Of a stretch of DNA of 64,000 bases, positions 1 to 12,006 are shown piece after piece. Numbering within the stretch: the stretch's first letter is position 1; each line of letters opens with the position of its first letter. The notes under the pieces are model-generated. The model did no database searches, had not been told where the DNA came from, and saw only the letters and a list, made by a program, of their open reading frames with translations. The translations under genes and the position numbers were made by a program. The DNA is from Azadirachta indica (taxonomy: Eukaryota; Streptophyta; Magnoliopsida; Sapindales; Meliaceae), in the NCBI GenBank assembly GCA_022749755.1, contig CM040452.1:13410350-13474349 (forward strand), in the 5' to 3' direction.

Positions 1-2739
1 CCAGTTTTGCTGCTCTAGGGTCTGTTAGAAGTGTCTTTTGAAATGACTGTGAGAAGCCTGTTGCAATTATTGTCACGTGTATCTCCCCATTGTAGCGGTC
101 ATCCACAACAGCCCCAAATATTATGTTAGCAGAAGGGTCTGCTAAACTAGTCACAACCTGGAAATTTCCACAACTCACTTGAGTTACAAAAGTCCAGCTA
201 TTGACTAAAAGCACTTTCTTAAATACTAATGTCTAGCAGACTGCATAGAATCATCCCATATATTCTTAATAAATTTCCAGGCTGCACTCCAATATTTGAT
301 AATTTTATTCCATTAAATTAGAAAAATCAGACATTGAAAGCTCAATAAAATTCTGCAGTACCTGGGACACTCGATTAACCTCCTGCAAGGTTATGTCCTT
401 TCCTCCAGTAATATTATACACTACACCAGTTGCTGACTGGATTGATGATCCAATCAATGGAGCTAATGTTGCTTGTTCAGCAGCTTCTTCTGCACGGTTT
501 TTGCTGGAGGAAACCCCCACTCCAAGCATTGCAGTTCCTGAATCTTTCATTACAGCCTTTACATCTGCGAAGTCCACATTCACTAGTCCAGGTATCTGTA
601 AAAAAGGAAGCAACATAAACAAACTTTGGATTACTGAATTACTGTAGAAAAGATAATTGAAAGACATGTATACTAGAGCACTTTCATTCAAGTCAACCCC
701 GATTGAATTGTTGCCTCTTGGAAGACCATGAAACTGTAGGATGCATGGATACTAAGGAAAGAAATTTGAAGAGTGGAATTCACAAAAATTGTTCACAAGT
801 CTTACAAATGAATTTATGGTTTACTGCATTTGGATGACTAATAATTAAACAAGACCTGACAGTTAACTGAAAATAATAGCCTGGGACTAGCATGTGGGAA
901 AATATAGTTTCAAATTGTACGTCCACGGGCTAACATGTTGGAAAATATAGTTTCAATATCCCACAAAACAACTCACAGTAATTATATCTGAAATTCCCTG
1001 AACCCCTTGGCGTAGAACATCATCGGCAAGAAGGAAAGCATCCTGCAGGGGTGTCTGCTCATCAGCAATATCAAGCAAACGATCATTGGGAATCACTATA
1101 AGAGTATCGACATTCTTTTGCAACTTCTCAATGGCCTCTAGTGCCTGCAGAAAAGCAAAAACAATAAACTAAATTTATATTTAAACGACATTCATTTTTC
1201 CATAAATTTCACAAAAAGAATCTCATGGCCTCGTTCAAAATGGGTGGATCATGGTGCAACAGCTGAATAATTCAACTAGAAAATTTCAAGGTTAAAAGGA
1301 GCATATTAAGAACAACAATCAAGCTATTTTCTCATGATAGCAAAAGAAACCAAAATGACTCTACCTGCAAGGATCTTTTACGTCCTTCAAAGCTGAAAGG
1401 ATAGGTAACCACACCTACAGTTAAATAACCAGCCTCTTTTGATATCTGTGCCACAACAGGTGCAGCACCTGACCCCGTCCCTCCACCCATACCGGCTGTT
1501 ATAAACACAAGATCTGAACCCTTAAGAGCATTTGCAATGGCTTCCTTTGATTCCTCTGCAGCTTGCTCCCCCAAAAGGGGATTCCCACCCGTACCTGCAT
1601 TTCAGTCAAATAATTAGACTTCAAGGACACAATACATTTCCCCCACAATGAACAACCCCCTAAAGCAGTCATGCTACACAGACCACTGCATGTGTTCTAT
1701 AAATTAGTACACGATATGAATTTTCCCTGATAAAAAGAAGAGTGACAGACCTAGTCCACGAGTCAAAAGCTCTCCAATTTGAAGTGGGTTCTCAGCCGCT
1801 GACTGTAAAAGGGCTTGGGAATCCGTGTTTATGGAATAGAAATCAACTCCCTAGTTACAAAACCAATCTACATTAGTAACAGCTTATATAATATAAACCC
1901 TTACAAATTTGAACAGCCTCCATTATAATTCAAATTAAGGAAACTAGAGGAAGGAAGTGTGTGCAGGGAAACATAGAACCAACTGAAACCATCAATTATC
2001 CATTAGAATAAATCAGGTCTCACCCAAAAACGATGTGGCTGATGAGAACATGAAAAATGAACAAAAGCTAGGAACGCATAAATGACACAATGAACTACAA
2101 TTACAGATTAATGAACACATAAAAGAGCTTAAACGATATAACTTAATTGCATAATACATAAGAATAATTGAACAGTAGGGTAGAATACATAATATTTGAA
2201 CAGAAAATCAAGTACCCAATAAAGAGGAGAAATGTCCTACCAGAAAAGGAATAATAATAAACTAAATAGAAACAAGAAAACGTGGTAAAACTTACAACCT
2301 TCTTAATATTGTCAAAAAAATAATAATAATAAATATACTCGAAAATTTGAAACTTCACACACTCAAATACATATAAACACTGAAAGAGAGTAACCAATTT
2401 TCGTTCTTTTTCAAAAATTCTAGCCAACCCATGAAAATGTCACTGAAATTTAACATTTTTAAATAAAAATTTGTTTACAAAAGATTCCACCTGTAAGCCA
2501 CTGCCAATCATGCGATTAACAGCATTGTTGCCACCTCCACCGACACCTACAACCTTTATTTTGGCCGACTCCATTGGAGCAAACGAGCAGCTTATGCTCC
2601 CAGAACGACTCCGTTTCCAGGCACTTCCCCGCACCGTTTTGTGACAATGAGTGTGTGTCTTACTGTAATGAAATGAAGAGGCAAACGACGTTGATGATGA
2701 AATTAACTCATTTGAGTTTGTCACTTGAAGTGTCGCCAT
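1..2739 (-). CDS. FTSZ1: Plastid division protein FtsZ1 (5' complete, 3' end off window)
   Basis: Tubulin-like GTPase that forms the stromal Z ring for chloroplast division. Six minus-strand exons join in frame with GT-AG introns: 2739-2491, 1850-1751, 1594-1365, 1144-977, 595-362 and 157-1, giving about 379 residues before the edge (family about 430). The first 45-50 residues are Ser/Thr-rich and basic, as in a transit peptide; the FtsZ core starts at [15 protein letters not shown]. The GTP-binding signature GGGTGSG is near residues 153-159 and the T7-loop region NVDFADV near 255. The first five exons match plant FtsZ1 almost residue for residue; FtsZ2 is less similar. I chose the ATG at 2737-2739 (MATLQV) because the transit peptide follows it; another in-frame ATG lies 33 nt upstream. 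No stop or frameshift is seen. The missing part is only the short C-terminal tail. Intron 1 is about 640 bp. Confidence 0.96.
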
Positions 2740-3820
2740 TTCGAAAACTTTCCTTTGCCCTTTTCTCAGCAAATTGTCCCTGAACTGAAACGAGAGGAAG
2801 GTTTAGGGTTTTACAATTAACATTTTTCAGTTATACCATAACATCACGATTTTACTTCCAGGCGATATTTGATATGAAAAGGGTTGGGTAGACCCCTAGG
2901 ATACGGCGCCGTTTTGATCTGTCTTATCCGTGCACTTTATAAAATTTATTTATCTATTTATTTGCAATAAAATATTGGAAATAAATGATTGCAAAACCAA
3001 CAAGAATTCATCATTGCTTTCGAGGCAGTTGTATGAATGCTGATAATCAGTTGTCTTAGGATGCAACTTGGAAATTTGGCAAATCAATCTAACAATTAGT
3101 ATGAATAGCAATGCATATCCTTATAAAGTTCCAAGTCCTGGTAATTGCTTTTTGTAGAAGAATAGAACAATTTCCCACCAAAAGGGAGTCCACCATATCC
3201 ATCGACATTATATAACACTTGCTATAGTTTCAAACTCAGATGATCATCACTGGATTGGGCAAAGACAGTAGGCAGAGAACCAGATTGATACTGGACTTAT
3301 TACACCTGAACAATAATAATTCAAAGATGAATGGAAATACTTCTCCTTGAACCAGGATCTCTTTTAAACCAAAAATTCAAAGTCTCGCCAGTTCAAGTCC
3401 TCATTCTTCAGATAATATACAAATAAATAAAGATAGCTTAAGAAATTACCACAACCCAGAAAAGAAGACCGAATTGACACTAAATTAATAAAGTTAGGTT
3501 TTTCTATTCTTAATGACATGAGAAAGAAGCTCTTACTTAACATTTATTTCATTTGAATTAAATGTCAAATAGAATGCCTACTGACATTTCAGATTTGAAT
3601 GATAAGTAAAAATAACAATTCAAAATGAGGTACTGTCAAACAACAATACAACTCCAATTCAAGGTCATGCACTCCGAACGAAGATACACACAGACCCCCA
3701 ACAAAGGAAAAACTACAAATTGGTCCACGAGACCTAAAATCAGATATTATCTAGGGACCAATCCACAACAGATAGCGCTGGATTATCAAGATGGTACTAT
3801 ATGCCTCTGCACAAAGATCT
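2740..3820. other. Intergenic: FtsZ1 5' flank and VHA-e 3' side
   Basis: No protein-coding signal on either strand. The part next to 2740 should hold the FtsZ1 5' UTR and promoter. A 10-base palindrome ACGGCGCCGT (2903-2912) lies about 165 bp upstream of the FtsZ1 ATG, in a small GC-rich patch. The part towards 3820 should hold the VHA-e 3' UTR, since both genes read leftwards. No repeat stands out. Confidence 0.5.
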
Positions 3821-5573
3821 TCATTCCCCTTCACTAAGAATAGGGACTATGAGTGGCTTCATTTGTGCAAGATATACGATTGCCCACCTAACAAAGCAAA
3901 ATAAGATATTAAATATGAAAAAATACAAACAACTAGATGAACAAAATAAATTAATTTCTTATGTTAGCATAAACCTGGAAATAGAAAAAAAGAAAAAAAC
4001 AAATATTAAAACAGACAAAGAACTAGATTAACAAGAAGGTGCATTTATTTCCTTTTGGTAAATCCAAATAAAGCAAGCATTTTCTTTTTAAGAAACGCCA
4101 AAAGTGCTTCCTTAAGGAAATTTGACATTCTGTCACATCAGCAGGGTGACCACCCAAATAACATTGACCATACACATTTGGTGAATTACTGGTCTGAAGA
4201 ACAAATCAGAAAGCTAGACAAGTAAATCTAGTTTAAGACTGAACAAGACAGAAGATATCCTGGACGGAAAATCCTCCCTGATCAGACTATGTACGAATAA
4301 CATCAGCTTTAGGAAACTTTACATATTCCAAAACTAATTCAAGACTGAAGAGAGAATAAATACATATAAATTGCAAACTTACATCATCCAGCAGCAGACT
4401 GTTGCTGTAATAACCAGGGTTAGGTGGAACCTGCATCGCAAAAATACAAATTTGTCATTTTACAAAAGAATATTATCATCTGATACCATAAATCAGTACT
4501 GCATGACTAAAAGGTAAAATAACAAATTGTTATAAGAGATCTTTATTCAGGAACTCAAAACCAGAAGTCAGTCCTTTGTCCTGAATGATAATACTTGCTA
4601 TGCATTGATATCGTATAAGATATTTTACACAACATAAATATTATCCGCAAGCATGAATGTCATACAAATTAGTGACAGTGCGTTCATATTAGCAGGCAAG
4701 CTGGCACGAGGGCAATGTTTCCTTAAACTCATTACATGAAGATATTTCACAATCCGAAGAACTGTTTGGAGGATGACATATGTTCATCCTTTTGTCAAGT
4801 ATACTTTATTTAAAATAAACAAAGAGTACAAATATGTGTATTTAAAGCCATTAGACTCATGAGCCAATGGTTTCTGCATAGGGCAGTTTGGATAAAGTCC
4901 CATCTTTCCATAATTTTACATAAAACCCACGCTCCAATATAGAATCTTTGCCATTGCACCTGTCGGCACAAGATTACTTCTACAATTATTACACTAGGTG
5001 TATATTTTTATACTTCAATGATAGACATTGCAATTGATCATTGAAAACCAGCATTCCATAATAAAGATGATATGCCTACAGCATTTATAGGGGCATATTT
5101 TACATCCTTTGGGAATTGAATATCCCCAACTTGTCACACAGAAGATTACACATAAAATCCATCAACTTTTCTGGATCCATCCACAATGCCAAATCACTTA
5201 AACAATTTGCTAAAGAAACTTGAATTTGATTTGGATTACACATAAAATGATCCTAATTAAAAAATAATTCTAGTTTTCTTCAATAGCCACATTTACAAAA
5301 ATCAACAAACTATTTAATTCTTAAAAATCCGAATTATTCACGCATTCTCAAATCAGCAGATACAGCAACTCTAAAGTTGCAAACTATTCACAAGCATAAA
5401 ACCTAAAATGCATAATCCGAAAACTGATAATTGACCAAAAATTTTAAATGAAGGAAATAGCAAATAAATACATACAGATTAGCAGAAGGTCCCCGGTTGC
5501 AGCAAATTCTAGTGCAAAGAGACGCAATGATCCCAATCACTACAAAGATTAGCGTTGTGACCAAAAAACCCAT
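3821..5573 (-). CDS. VHA-e: V-type proton ATPase subunit e (VHA-e)
   Basis: Small hydrophobic subunit of the membrane V0 sector of the vacuolar/endosomal proton ATPase, needed for V0 assembly. Three exons on the minus strand, 5573-5476, 4430-4383 (only 48 nt) and 3887-3821, join in frame to exactly 70 codons plus TGA, the normal plant length. The protein starts [14 protein letters not shown], has a cysteine pair in [12 protein letters not shown] after the first membrane span, then a second span containing [16 protein letters not shown], and ends PILSEGE. It is nearly identical to other plant subunit e proteins. All junctions are GT-AG, with the splits inside a Leu and a Met codon. The exons are too short to show as long reading frames. 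I see no lesion, so I infer it is functional. Confidence 0.95.
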
Positions 5574-6165
5574 CTTGATTTGAAATTAGGAGATTTTAGC
5601 TAAATTAGGGCTCCGATCAACTAAAAACTCCAATTTTGTAAGAACAAAAGGAATCGGATTTGTGATCTATAATATGTAAATAAGAAAGCGAATATGGTAT
5701 TCGAGAAAATACGGGAAAAAGGAAGAAAATTTTGGGATCTCGCTGGGAATTTGAAAGGTTCTGGTCTCGCTAAACCGATGTCGCATTCATCCTTATGAAT
5801 CATAGAGAGACGGTGATCGTGGGTGTACGATGACAACTTGACGAAACGCGTGTGGCCCAATTCTTCGTTTGTAGAAATCGGGCTGCTTCCAGTTTTCCAT
5901 TCTTTCCAGTGTTACTAAGAACACCCGATGTGGCTACTGAGCAAATTACGGCTGGCGTTAGAGAAGATTGGATGTATTTAGTAATCGTGCTCATTTCTAG
6001 GATACAAATTTCTTTCGATGTTTCTTTCGGGTATTACTAAGAACACCTGATCTGTCTACTGAGCAAAACGAGGGTGTCTTTAGAAAAGCATTTCATGCAT
6101 TTAGTAATCCTACTCATTTTTAGGATGCAAATTTCATTCTAAGATTCAACCCGACCGAGACTTCG
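5574..6165. other. VHA-e 5' flank with a ~115 bp tandem duplication
   Basis: This stretch holds the VHA-e 5' UTR and promoter (read leftwards). Two diverged copies of a unit of about 115 bp sit head to tail, roughly 5911-6030 and 6031-6142. Both contain TTACTAAGAACACC, then CTACTGAGCAAA, a GTTAGA/CTTTAGA block, TTTAGTAATC, and a CTCATTT(C/T)TAGGAT end. Short reading frames across this stretch have no recognisable product. Confidence 0.6.
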
Positions 6166-6169
6166 TCCA

Positions 6170-7871
6170 GGAAAAAATCTCTATTGTTAGCGAATGCAAA
6201 CACTCCTCAATCATTTTTGAGTAATTTCAAATAAGGCATTAATTACTTAAACCCTACTACTATCTCAGAGGTTAAGCTTCCTTTTAATCCTTGTGCTGAT
6301 GTTCTAATTTGGTTTGATTCTTTAGATGGCCATCTCACTTTCTCAGATTGCTACGAAGCTGTCAGGTTAAAAAAAAAAAATTTCGGTTTCTTGGGCCAAG
6401 TTTATTTCGTCTTCTTTCATTCCTCCTCGCTACTCTTCTTTGGTTTGGCGACTGCTCTGTAATAGACTTGCTTTTGAGGATATTCTTCAGTTTCGTGGAA
6501 TTTTTTTAGCATCGGTTTGCAGATTCTGCTACAAGGGACTTGACTGTACAGATCATGTTTTTGTCAATTGTTCTTTAGTCCAAAATATCTGGCAATGGCT
6601 TGCAAACTGTTTTAATTCTAATATGCCTCAAGTTGGATCCTTCAGGTTGCTTTGGCTTTCCATTGTTTCCAAGCATTTCTCTTTGCAACTGGCTAATGTA
6701 TGGCGTATAGCTTGCTTCTTCCTTCTCTATCAAATTTGGAAAGCTAGAAATAAACTGGTCTTTGAAGGCAAAAAAACTCATGTCTCCTTCATGTAAGTCT
6801 TTCCTTAAATCTTGGGCTCCTTCTTGTTCAGGATTTGTTTCGTCGGTGCTTGATTTGAATGCTCTTGGGTTGCTTGGAGGGGATGTTAGAAAAGGTAGAG
6901 CTCCTAATATAATCTCATTCTTTTGACTTCCTCCAACTAAACCATTTGTAAAAATAAATACAGATGGTGCATCAAAGAACAATCCTGGTGCTCTAGCTTG
7001 TGGCGGTGTTTTCAGAGACTTTCAAGGTGAATTTTTGGGTGCTTTTGCCATGAACCTGGGCTGTAAATCTTCATTTTTTGCAGAAATTATGGGTATGATT
7101 ATAGCTTATGCTGCTAGGAGAGGCTGGAATTTTATTTGGCTAGAGAGAGACTCAAGTGCTGCTATCTCTTGCTTGCTTAATTCTAACTTTAATCCGCCTT
7201 GGCGTATTAGAAATGATTGGCTAAATTGTAAAGATTCTATATCCAAGATCTCTTTCTATTGCACGCATACTCACCGAGAAGGTAACAAAGTTGCGGATAT
7301 TATGGCGAATTTGGGCCTCTGTTCTTCAGGTTCCATTTGGTTTGACACCCCCCTATTCAAATCAAAGATGCTCTTCTTAAAGATTTTTGGGGCTTCCCTA
7401 ACTATAGATTTTCATGAAGCTCGTCTTTATGGATTTTGGATTTCCTAAATGCGTTGCTGGACTTGTTGGCTGCTGTACTAGTTTTTGGCTTGCTGTTAGA
7501 CTAGATTTTTATGATAGCAAAGTTTCGAATGCTGCTCTTATATTGAGTTTGCTATTGACAATTGCTACTTGCTACATTTTAAAGACTACTCTGGCCTGTT
7601 TGAGCTAATTTTATGCTTACTGCCAGATTTCTTCTGCTGCTGACTGGTGCTTCTACTGGTTACCAATGTTTGGCTTACTTCTGCAGTTATGCTTGCTGGA
7701 TTCATGGATTGTTGCTGCCTCTTTGCTTGCATGCTGAGTTTTGTTCTGTTTTTTGGTTTTCATAGCAATCTTGTAAGCTTTTTCGGCATTTCCAATCCTT
7801 ATTGTTCTATTCATTTTTTACTAATATATTCCCTCTAAGTCTTTGCTTAGAGATTATTAAAAAAAAAAAAA
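6170..7871 (+). mobile_element. LINE (non-LTR retrotransposon), 5'-truncated 3' end with poly(A)
   Basis: A decayed 3' end of a plant LINE. It starts inside the ORF2 region between reverse transcriptase and the zinc-binding domain (DVLIWFDSLDG-type block at about 6300-6375) and has a run of ten A where the frame breaks. It continues through a zf-RVT domain (6440-6790, cysteines CRFC and the pattern DHVFVNC) and an RNase H domain (about 6950-7440). A hydrophobic, stop-ridden 3' tail and a poly(A) of about 14 bases follow, ending near 7871. The left boundary is a guess from where protein similarity fades; I could not find a convincing target-site duplication. Confidence 0.85.
6250..7448 (+). 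pseudogene. LINE ORF2 C-terminal remnant: zf-RVT plus RNase H-like domains
   Basis: Two recognisable domains in different frames. The first (6440-6796) is the zinc-binding domain that follows reverse transcriptase in plant LINEs, with FRGIFLASVCRFC and, about 20 residues on, the C-terminal Cys in FVNCSLVQNIW. The second (about 6950-7448) is an RNase H fold of the RVT_3 type: TDGASKNNPGA with the first Asp, the Glu in FFAEIMGM, the Asp in LERDSSA and the final Asp in NKVADIMA. All four acidic positions are kept although the linker between the domains is out of frame. The upstream piece is separated by a frameshift at the A-run near 6370. I infer a dead element copy rather than a domesticated gene. 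Confidence 0.82.
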
Positions 7872-8144
7872 ACCTTAACTCTATTGCTCATTCTCTTATA
7901 AAGTTTTGTTCTTTTTTATTTTTTAAAAATATGCTGATAATTACCTTAACTATAGTCTATAGTACTCATTTTCTTATAAGATTTTATTTTTTTTATTTTT
8001 ACTTTAAATGGAAATTTTGACTAGTTAAGAATTTAATGCATATTCTAGTATTTTAATTAATGGGCAATTTAGTGGAACATCAATTTTTTTTTTTTTTCAA
8101 ATTGTTATTTCAGTAACTAAAGAAATGGAATAAAGGATGATAAA
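7872..8144. repeat. AT-rich flank with a diverged ~70 bp tandem duplication
   Basis: Just after the LINE poly(A), a segment starting CCTTAACTCTATTG and containing CTCATTCTCTTATAA (7872-7918) is repeated imperfectly at 7943-7990 (CCTTAACTATAG and CTCATTTTCTTATAAG). The rest is T-rich and non-coding. Confidence 0.5.
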
Positions 8145-8440
8145 GTTCTGAGAATAATGTTCTTAGAATTTTGTGTTGGTTTTTTTAATTGTTTTGGCCA
8201 TTATTGGGGGTTGCAAAAATGGGGTTAATATAGATTTCATGTTGGATATCGTTTTTCTCCTTTATGTTTTTTTTTAGCATAATTTTTGGTTGTCAAACAG
8301 AATTATTTGCTCTTGAGATTGCTGTTTTATCCTTTGACATTTTGTTGGTTAATTAATTTGGTGTCCAAAGCATTGTTCAATTGGCAAAAGCAAGCAATAC
8401 GTATATACTTGAACTGTTACTGTCTTTGGTCAGTCATTGG
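8145..8440. repeat. Segmental duplication, copy A (partner 10786-11065)
   Basis: About 290 bp that reappear in direct orientation at 10786-11065. Shared blocks include GAATAATGT(T/C)CTTAGAATT, ATGTTGGATATC, AAACAGAATTATT, TTTTGTTGGTTAATT, GTGTCCAAAG(C/A)ATTGTTCAATTGGC and ACTTTGGTCAGT. No coding potential is seen in either copy. Confidence 0.7.
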
Positions 8441-9440
8441 AATTTGCAATGTGTTTTTTATTGGACACTTTTTTCTTTTTACTTATTTTCTAGCATTTGC
8501 TGATAATTAAGTTAAGTTTTGCTTTTATCCATTTTCCGGGCATCTATTCATAGAATTTCCCTGCATATTCTTTTATGCTTCATTTTTGGTTTTAATAACT
8601 TGTTTTATTTGTTTTATAAATAAATAAATCCTATTATGGCCATTTATGCCTCTTATTTCTCACTTTTTAGCCTCATTTTATGACTTGACGTTACCTTGAC
8701 AAAATGTTGCATGTTGCTAGCTAAAAATGACCTGTCATAGAGACATTGATGAGGTTATGATTAGCCAATAGATGGTTCCTGCATTTGTGAAAGGGGCCAT
8801 CTCGTAATTCTTGGTCTGTGAAGATATATTGTTAGCTGCTTCATTTTTTTTTTCATTGAGGCAAAACCTAAACCTGTGCTCGAGAAGTAGCTGTCCATAC
8901 ACTGATAAAGAATGTATGGATTATCAAGAAGAGAGGAGCTGTTGTGGTCCCCGAACTGCCCAGATCCAACGAGTAAATAGAAAGTTAAATCTATATTGGA
9001 TCTTACCTGAAATCGCCTCATGTATCCTCCGAGGAGGAGCTTGTTTTCAAACCCCAGGTTCGAATAGGAGAAGTACGCCATGCTAATGTGCCTAGGATGA
9101 TCCACATCTCAAGGTCAAGCACTAATGAGCACATTGAACTATCCATGTGGCTGAGAGCCCTCACAGCCGAGGCACAATGATGCAATTATCAGGGGCTCGC
9201 TTTACTTTGTGGAGAATTTTGCTAGAAGGATCAAACTTATTTTTTTGGATTTGAAATCTTTTGTTTTGGTTGCTCAGCAACATGCTATTTTCTAATTTAA
9301 AAGAACAAGGGGAAAAAGCATGCGGCAGTTTGGTGCCAAAAAGATAGTCCAATTGGTTGGTTAGAAGATATGGGGATGATAAGTTTTATTATTTATATAC
9401 AGACTTTAATTTCATTCTATTGCCATTCTTTGATGAATCA
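8440..9440. other. ~1 kb segment absent from the duplicate copy (candidate insertion)
   Basis: In the duplicate at 10.8-11.1 kb the sequence runs straight from GGTCAGTAGTTGG into AGTGGCAAGGAAGTG. Here the same two blocks are separated by about 1 kb: GGTCAGTCATTGG near 8430 and TCAGTGGTTGGCGTGGCAAGGAAGTG near 9440. The interval carries a B-box-like GGTTCGAATAG near 9058 but no recognisable protein and no clear terminal repeats. It may be an inserted non-autonomous element; a deletion from the other copy is the alternative. Confidence 0.4.
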
Positions 9441-9815
9441 GTGGTTGGCGTGGCAAGGAAGTGTATCACATTTTGAGTCTATGATTTTCTTATCTTTGCC
9501 ATGGGCAAACGAATGTGCTTTTCTTTAGCGAGAATGAAGCAATGAGGCGTCTCCATTATGAATCCAAGAGCTTTGCTTTTCTTTAGATTTGTTGATCAGT
9601 GCCCTTCTTCTTTGGAAAGTGTTGGGTTCTTTTTGGCAATTTTGTGTCCTTTTTGGTTGCTTTCTGTCATTCCCATTGTTTTGTGAGAATTGTCAGAAAA
9701 GGAAATTTTTTCAATTCTTTTAATCTTGGATATGTTCTAATGATGAATATATTTCTTCCCCTTGGCCTGCATTTTTGGCTAGCCATTTGATTTGTTAATG
9801 AGGCAAACTTCTACA
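9441..9815. other. Non-coding, continues segmental duplication copy A
   Basis: The first 60 bp (GTTGGCGTGGCAAGGAAGTG onwards) match about 11052-11110, extending the 8145/10786 duplication. The rest is T-rich, without a supported gene. Confidence 0.4.
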
Positions 9816-10400
9816 AATAAATTTTGAGATTTAGGTTTAGAATTTCTATTGTCTCTTTGAGTTGTCAAAATAAATTTTGCCACCTTGTTTCATTAGTATG
9901 GTGGGAAACGGAAATATAGATACATTGAGTTTCAAATGTCCTTAACAGTATGGTGTGTTTACCCTCGGCTTGTTTTTGGACAAGATGCTTTGCCATCTTG
10001 TTTCATTAGTATGGTGGGAAGAGAAGCTAAAGATATATTTGAGTTTCAAATGTCTTTATCATCTATTTTTATGTAAATAACTTTGAGATTTTAAGTTTTA
10101 GAATTTCTATTGTCGCTTCGACTTCTTATTAAAATAAATTTTGCCATCTTGTTGCATGTATGATGGGAAAAGGAATATAGATAGATTGAGTTCCAAATGT
10201 CAGGAAATATAGGTAGATTGAGTTCCAAATGTCTTTATAAGTGTGGCATGTTTACACTCGGCTTGTTTTTGACAAGATGCTTTACTGTCCTGTTTCACTA
10301 GTCTGGTAGAAAAGGACATGTGGATACATTGAGTTTCAAATGTCTTTATCAGTATGGTATGTTTACTCTCAATTTGTTTCCGGACAAGATTCTTTGTTCG
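9816..10400. repeat. Degenerate tandem repeat array, ~110-150 bp units
   Basis: At least four diverged direct copies of a unit: GCCA(C/T)CTTGTTTCATTAG, then ATGGTGGGAA, a GGAAATATAGATA block, TTGAGTTTCAAATGTC, TTTA(C/T)C(A)GTATGG, TGTTTACNCTCGGCTTG and GACAAGATGCTTT. They start near 9876, 9989, 10139 and 10272. A second block of about 60 bp (TTTGAGATTT(A)GG...AGAATTTCTATTGTC) precedes the unit at 9816 and 10073, so the array has a higher-order structure. No coding potential. Confidence 0.7.
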
Positions 10401-10785
10401 TGGCAGGTTGCTAACTGTCTAATTGATTGCAAGGAAATATGGGGGCAGACATGAATATGGCTATATTTTTTGAAATAAATATTTTAATTGCTTTGGATAT
10501 TTCATTTGGTCGGCATTTCTTGAATCACTGAACAATTTCATTGCTTTGTTCTCCTTCAAGCAGCTTTGTGAAGGGTATTACTTGGGTTTCACAAAATAGA
10601 AGATTTTCATTTGTTCTCTCAATTTCATACCTGTTAATTGCTTTTGCTTCTGATTAGAATTTTGGTTGGTTACTGAGCTATTTTCTGCCTAGCGAATATG
10701 CGCCGAAAAACCAATTGGCATATTTGTTGTTAAAAAGAAAGCCATTTTTGTTGAAAATAATCTGTAGCCGTATTTAAATTTTTGG

Positions 10786-11110
10786 AATAATGTCCTTAGA
10801 ATTTAATGTTTTGGTTTCTCTAATTGGTTTGGCCATGCTTAGGAATTGTGAAGATGGTGTGAATGTAGATGTTATGTTGGATATCATTTTTATCCTGTGT
10901 TTCTTCTAAGTAATTTTTGGTTATTAAACAGAATTATTCACGCTTAAGATTGCTTTTATCCTTTTGAATTTTGTTGGTTAATTTTGTGTCCAAAGAATTG
11001 TTCAATTGGCATAAAGCAAGCAATGAGTTTACATGGACTTTGGTCAGTAGTTGGAGTGGCAAGGAAGTGTGACAGCATTTAGGGTCCCTGATTTACTCTT
11101 CTTACAACTT
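10786..11110. repeat. Segmental duplication, copy B (partner 8145-8440 plus 9441-9500)
   Basis: Direct repeat of copy A. Here both halves are contiguous, which makes this the likely uninterrupted arrangement. Confidence 0.7.
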
Positions 11111-11207
11111 CCTTTTGTGTCTATTTATTCCAGAGGCTTGCTTTGTTTAAATAATTCTTTTATATTGAGAAAATGTTAGATCTGATCAATTTCAGACTTT
11201 TTTGGTC

Positions 11208-11405
11208 TCCTGTAGGATTTGCATGATCGTGTGATGTCTGAGGTGTTTTATTTTCCAGTTGAAAGAATTCTGTTGAAAATCGTGTTTTGAAGAAGTGTTT
11301 ACTTACTCTAGGATTTACATGATGGTGTGAGGTCTGAGGTGTTTTATTTTCCAGCTAAAAGAATTCTGTTGTAAATTATGTTTTGAAGAAGTGTTTACTT
11401 TCTCT
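11208..11405. repeat. Tandem duplication, two ~99 bp copies
   Basis: Two adjacent copies (about 11208-11306 and 11307-11405). They share AGGATTT(G/A)CATGAT, TCTGAGGTGTTTTATTTTCC, AAAGAATTCTGTTG and TTTTGAAGAAGTGTTTACTT, with scattered substitutions. Non-coding. Confidence 0.75.
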
Positions 11406-12006
11406 AAGCTGTTTTATTATCAATATCGAGGAATATGTATGATCTACTGCATCCAATATTTGTTATGTTGATGTTGATATACTCATACACTGATAATGGA
11501 GAAAACAAGTGATGGATGGTGTTCTATAAACATTTGAAGGGAGGCATTTTCTGTCATATAGTCATTTTCTTCGCTTTAGTAGGTATATGTTTTATCCTTA
11601 CAGGTCTTTACATTTTAGCCTCTTTGACCTTGTTCATTGTAATTTTAGGCATTCTAGAAGTTTGGTATTACTCTAAATTTTGGCGATTGCATTGGTGTCA
11701 TATGAACTTGGAGCAATAACTTCTTATCAACTAATCCAAGGGAAACTGGCTTTTCAGTAACCTTTTTTTCTCCCCAGTGGTGATTTTTATTCTGATGGAA
11801 TTGCCCTTCATAGCATCTGGAAACTTGCTATGTTTTTTATGCTGTTGACAAAGCTGTAAAATTCCAGTTTCTTTTTTCTTTCTTTTATAAAAAATTTCAT
11901 ATACAGTTGTTACTGATAAATTGGTATGATTGGTGTTCATTGTGTGCCAATGATAAATGATAAATGATAAAATTGATTTTAACTGAAATCTTTTCGTGAG
12001 ATTATG

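Noticed and set aside
393..647. Plus-strand reading frames within FtsZ1 exon 5
   Set aside because: They are antisense shadows of a well-conserved FtsZ1 exon and have no family resemblance.
7414..7838. Several hydrophobic plus-strand frames after the RNase H domain
   Set aside because: They lie in the LINE 3' region before its poly(A), are Leu/Phe-rich because the DNA is T-rich, and match no protein.
9050..9075. tRNA-like B box (GGTTCGAATAG) suggesting a tRNA or SINE
   Set aside because: No matching A box at the right distance and no cloverleaf could be folded by eye.
8761..9105. 114-codon minus-strand frame
   Set aside because: It lies in the candidate 1 kb insertion, has no recognisable domain, and an opposing frame overlaps it; chance is the simplest explanation.
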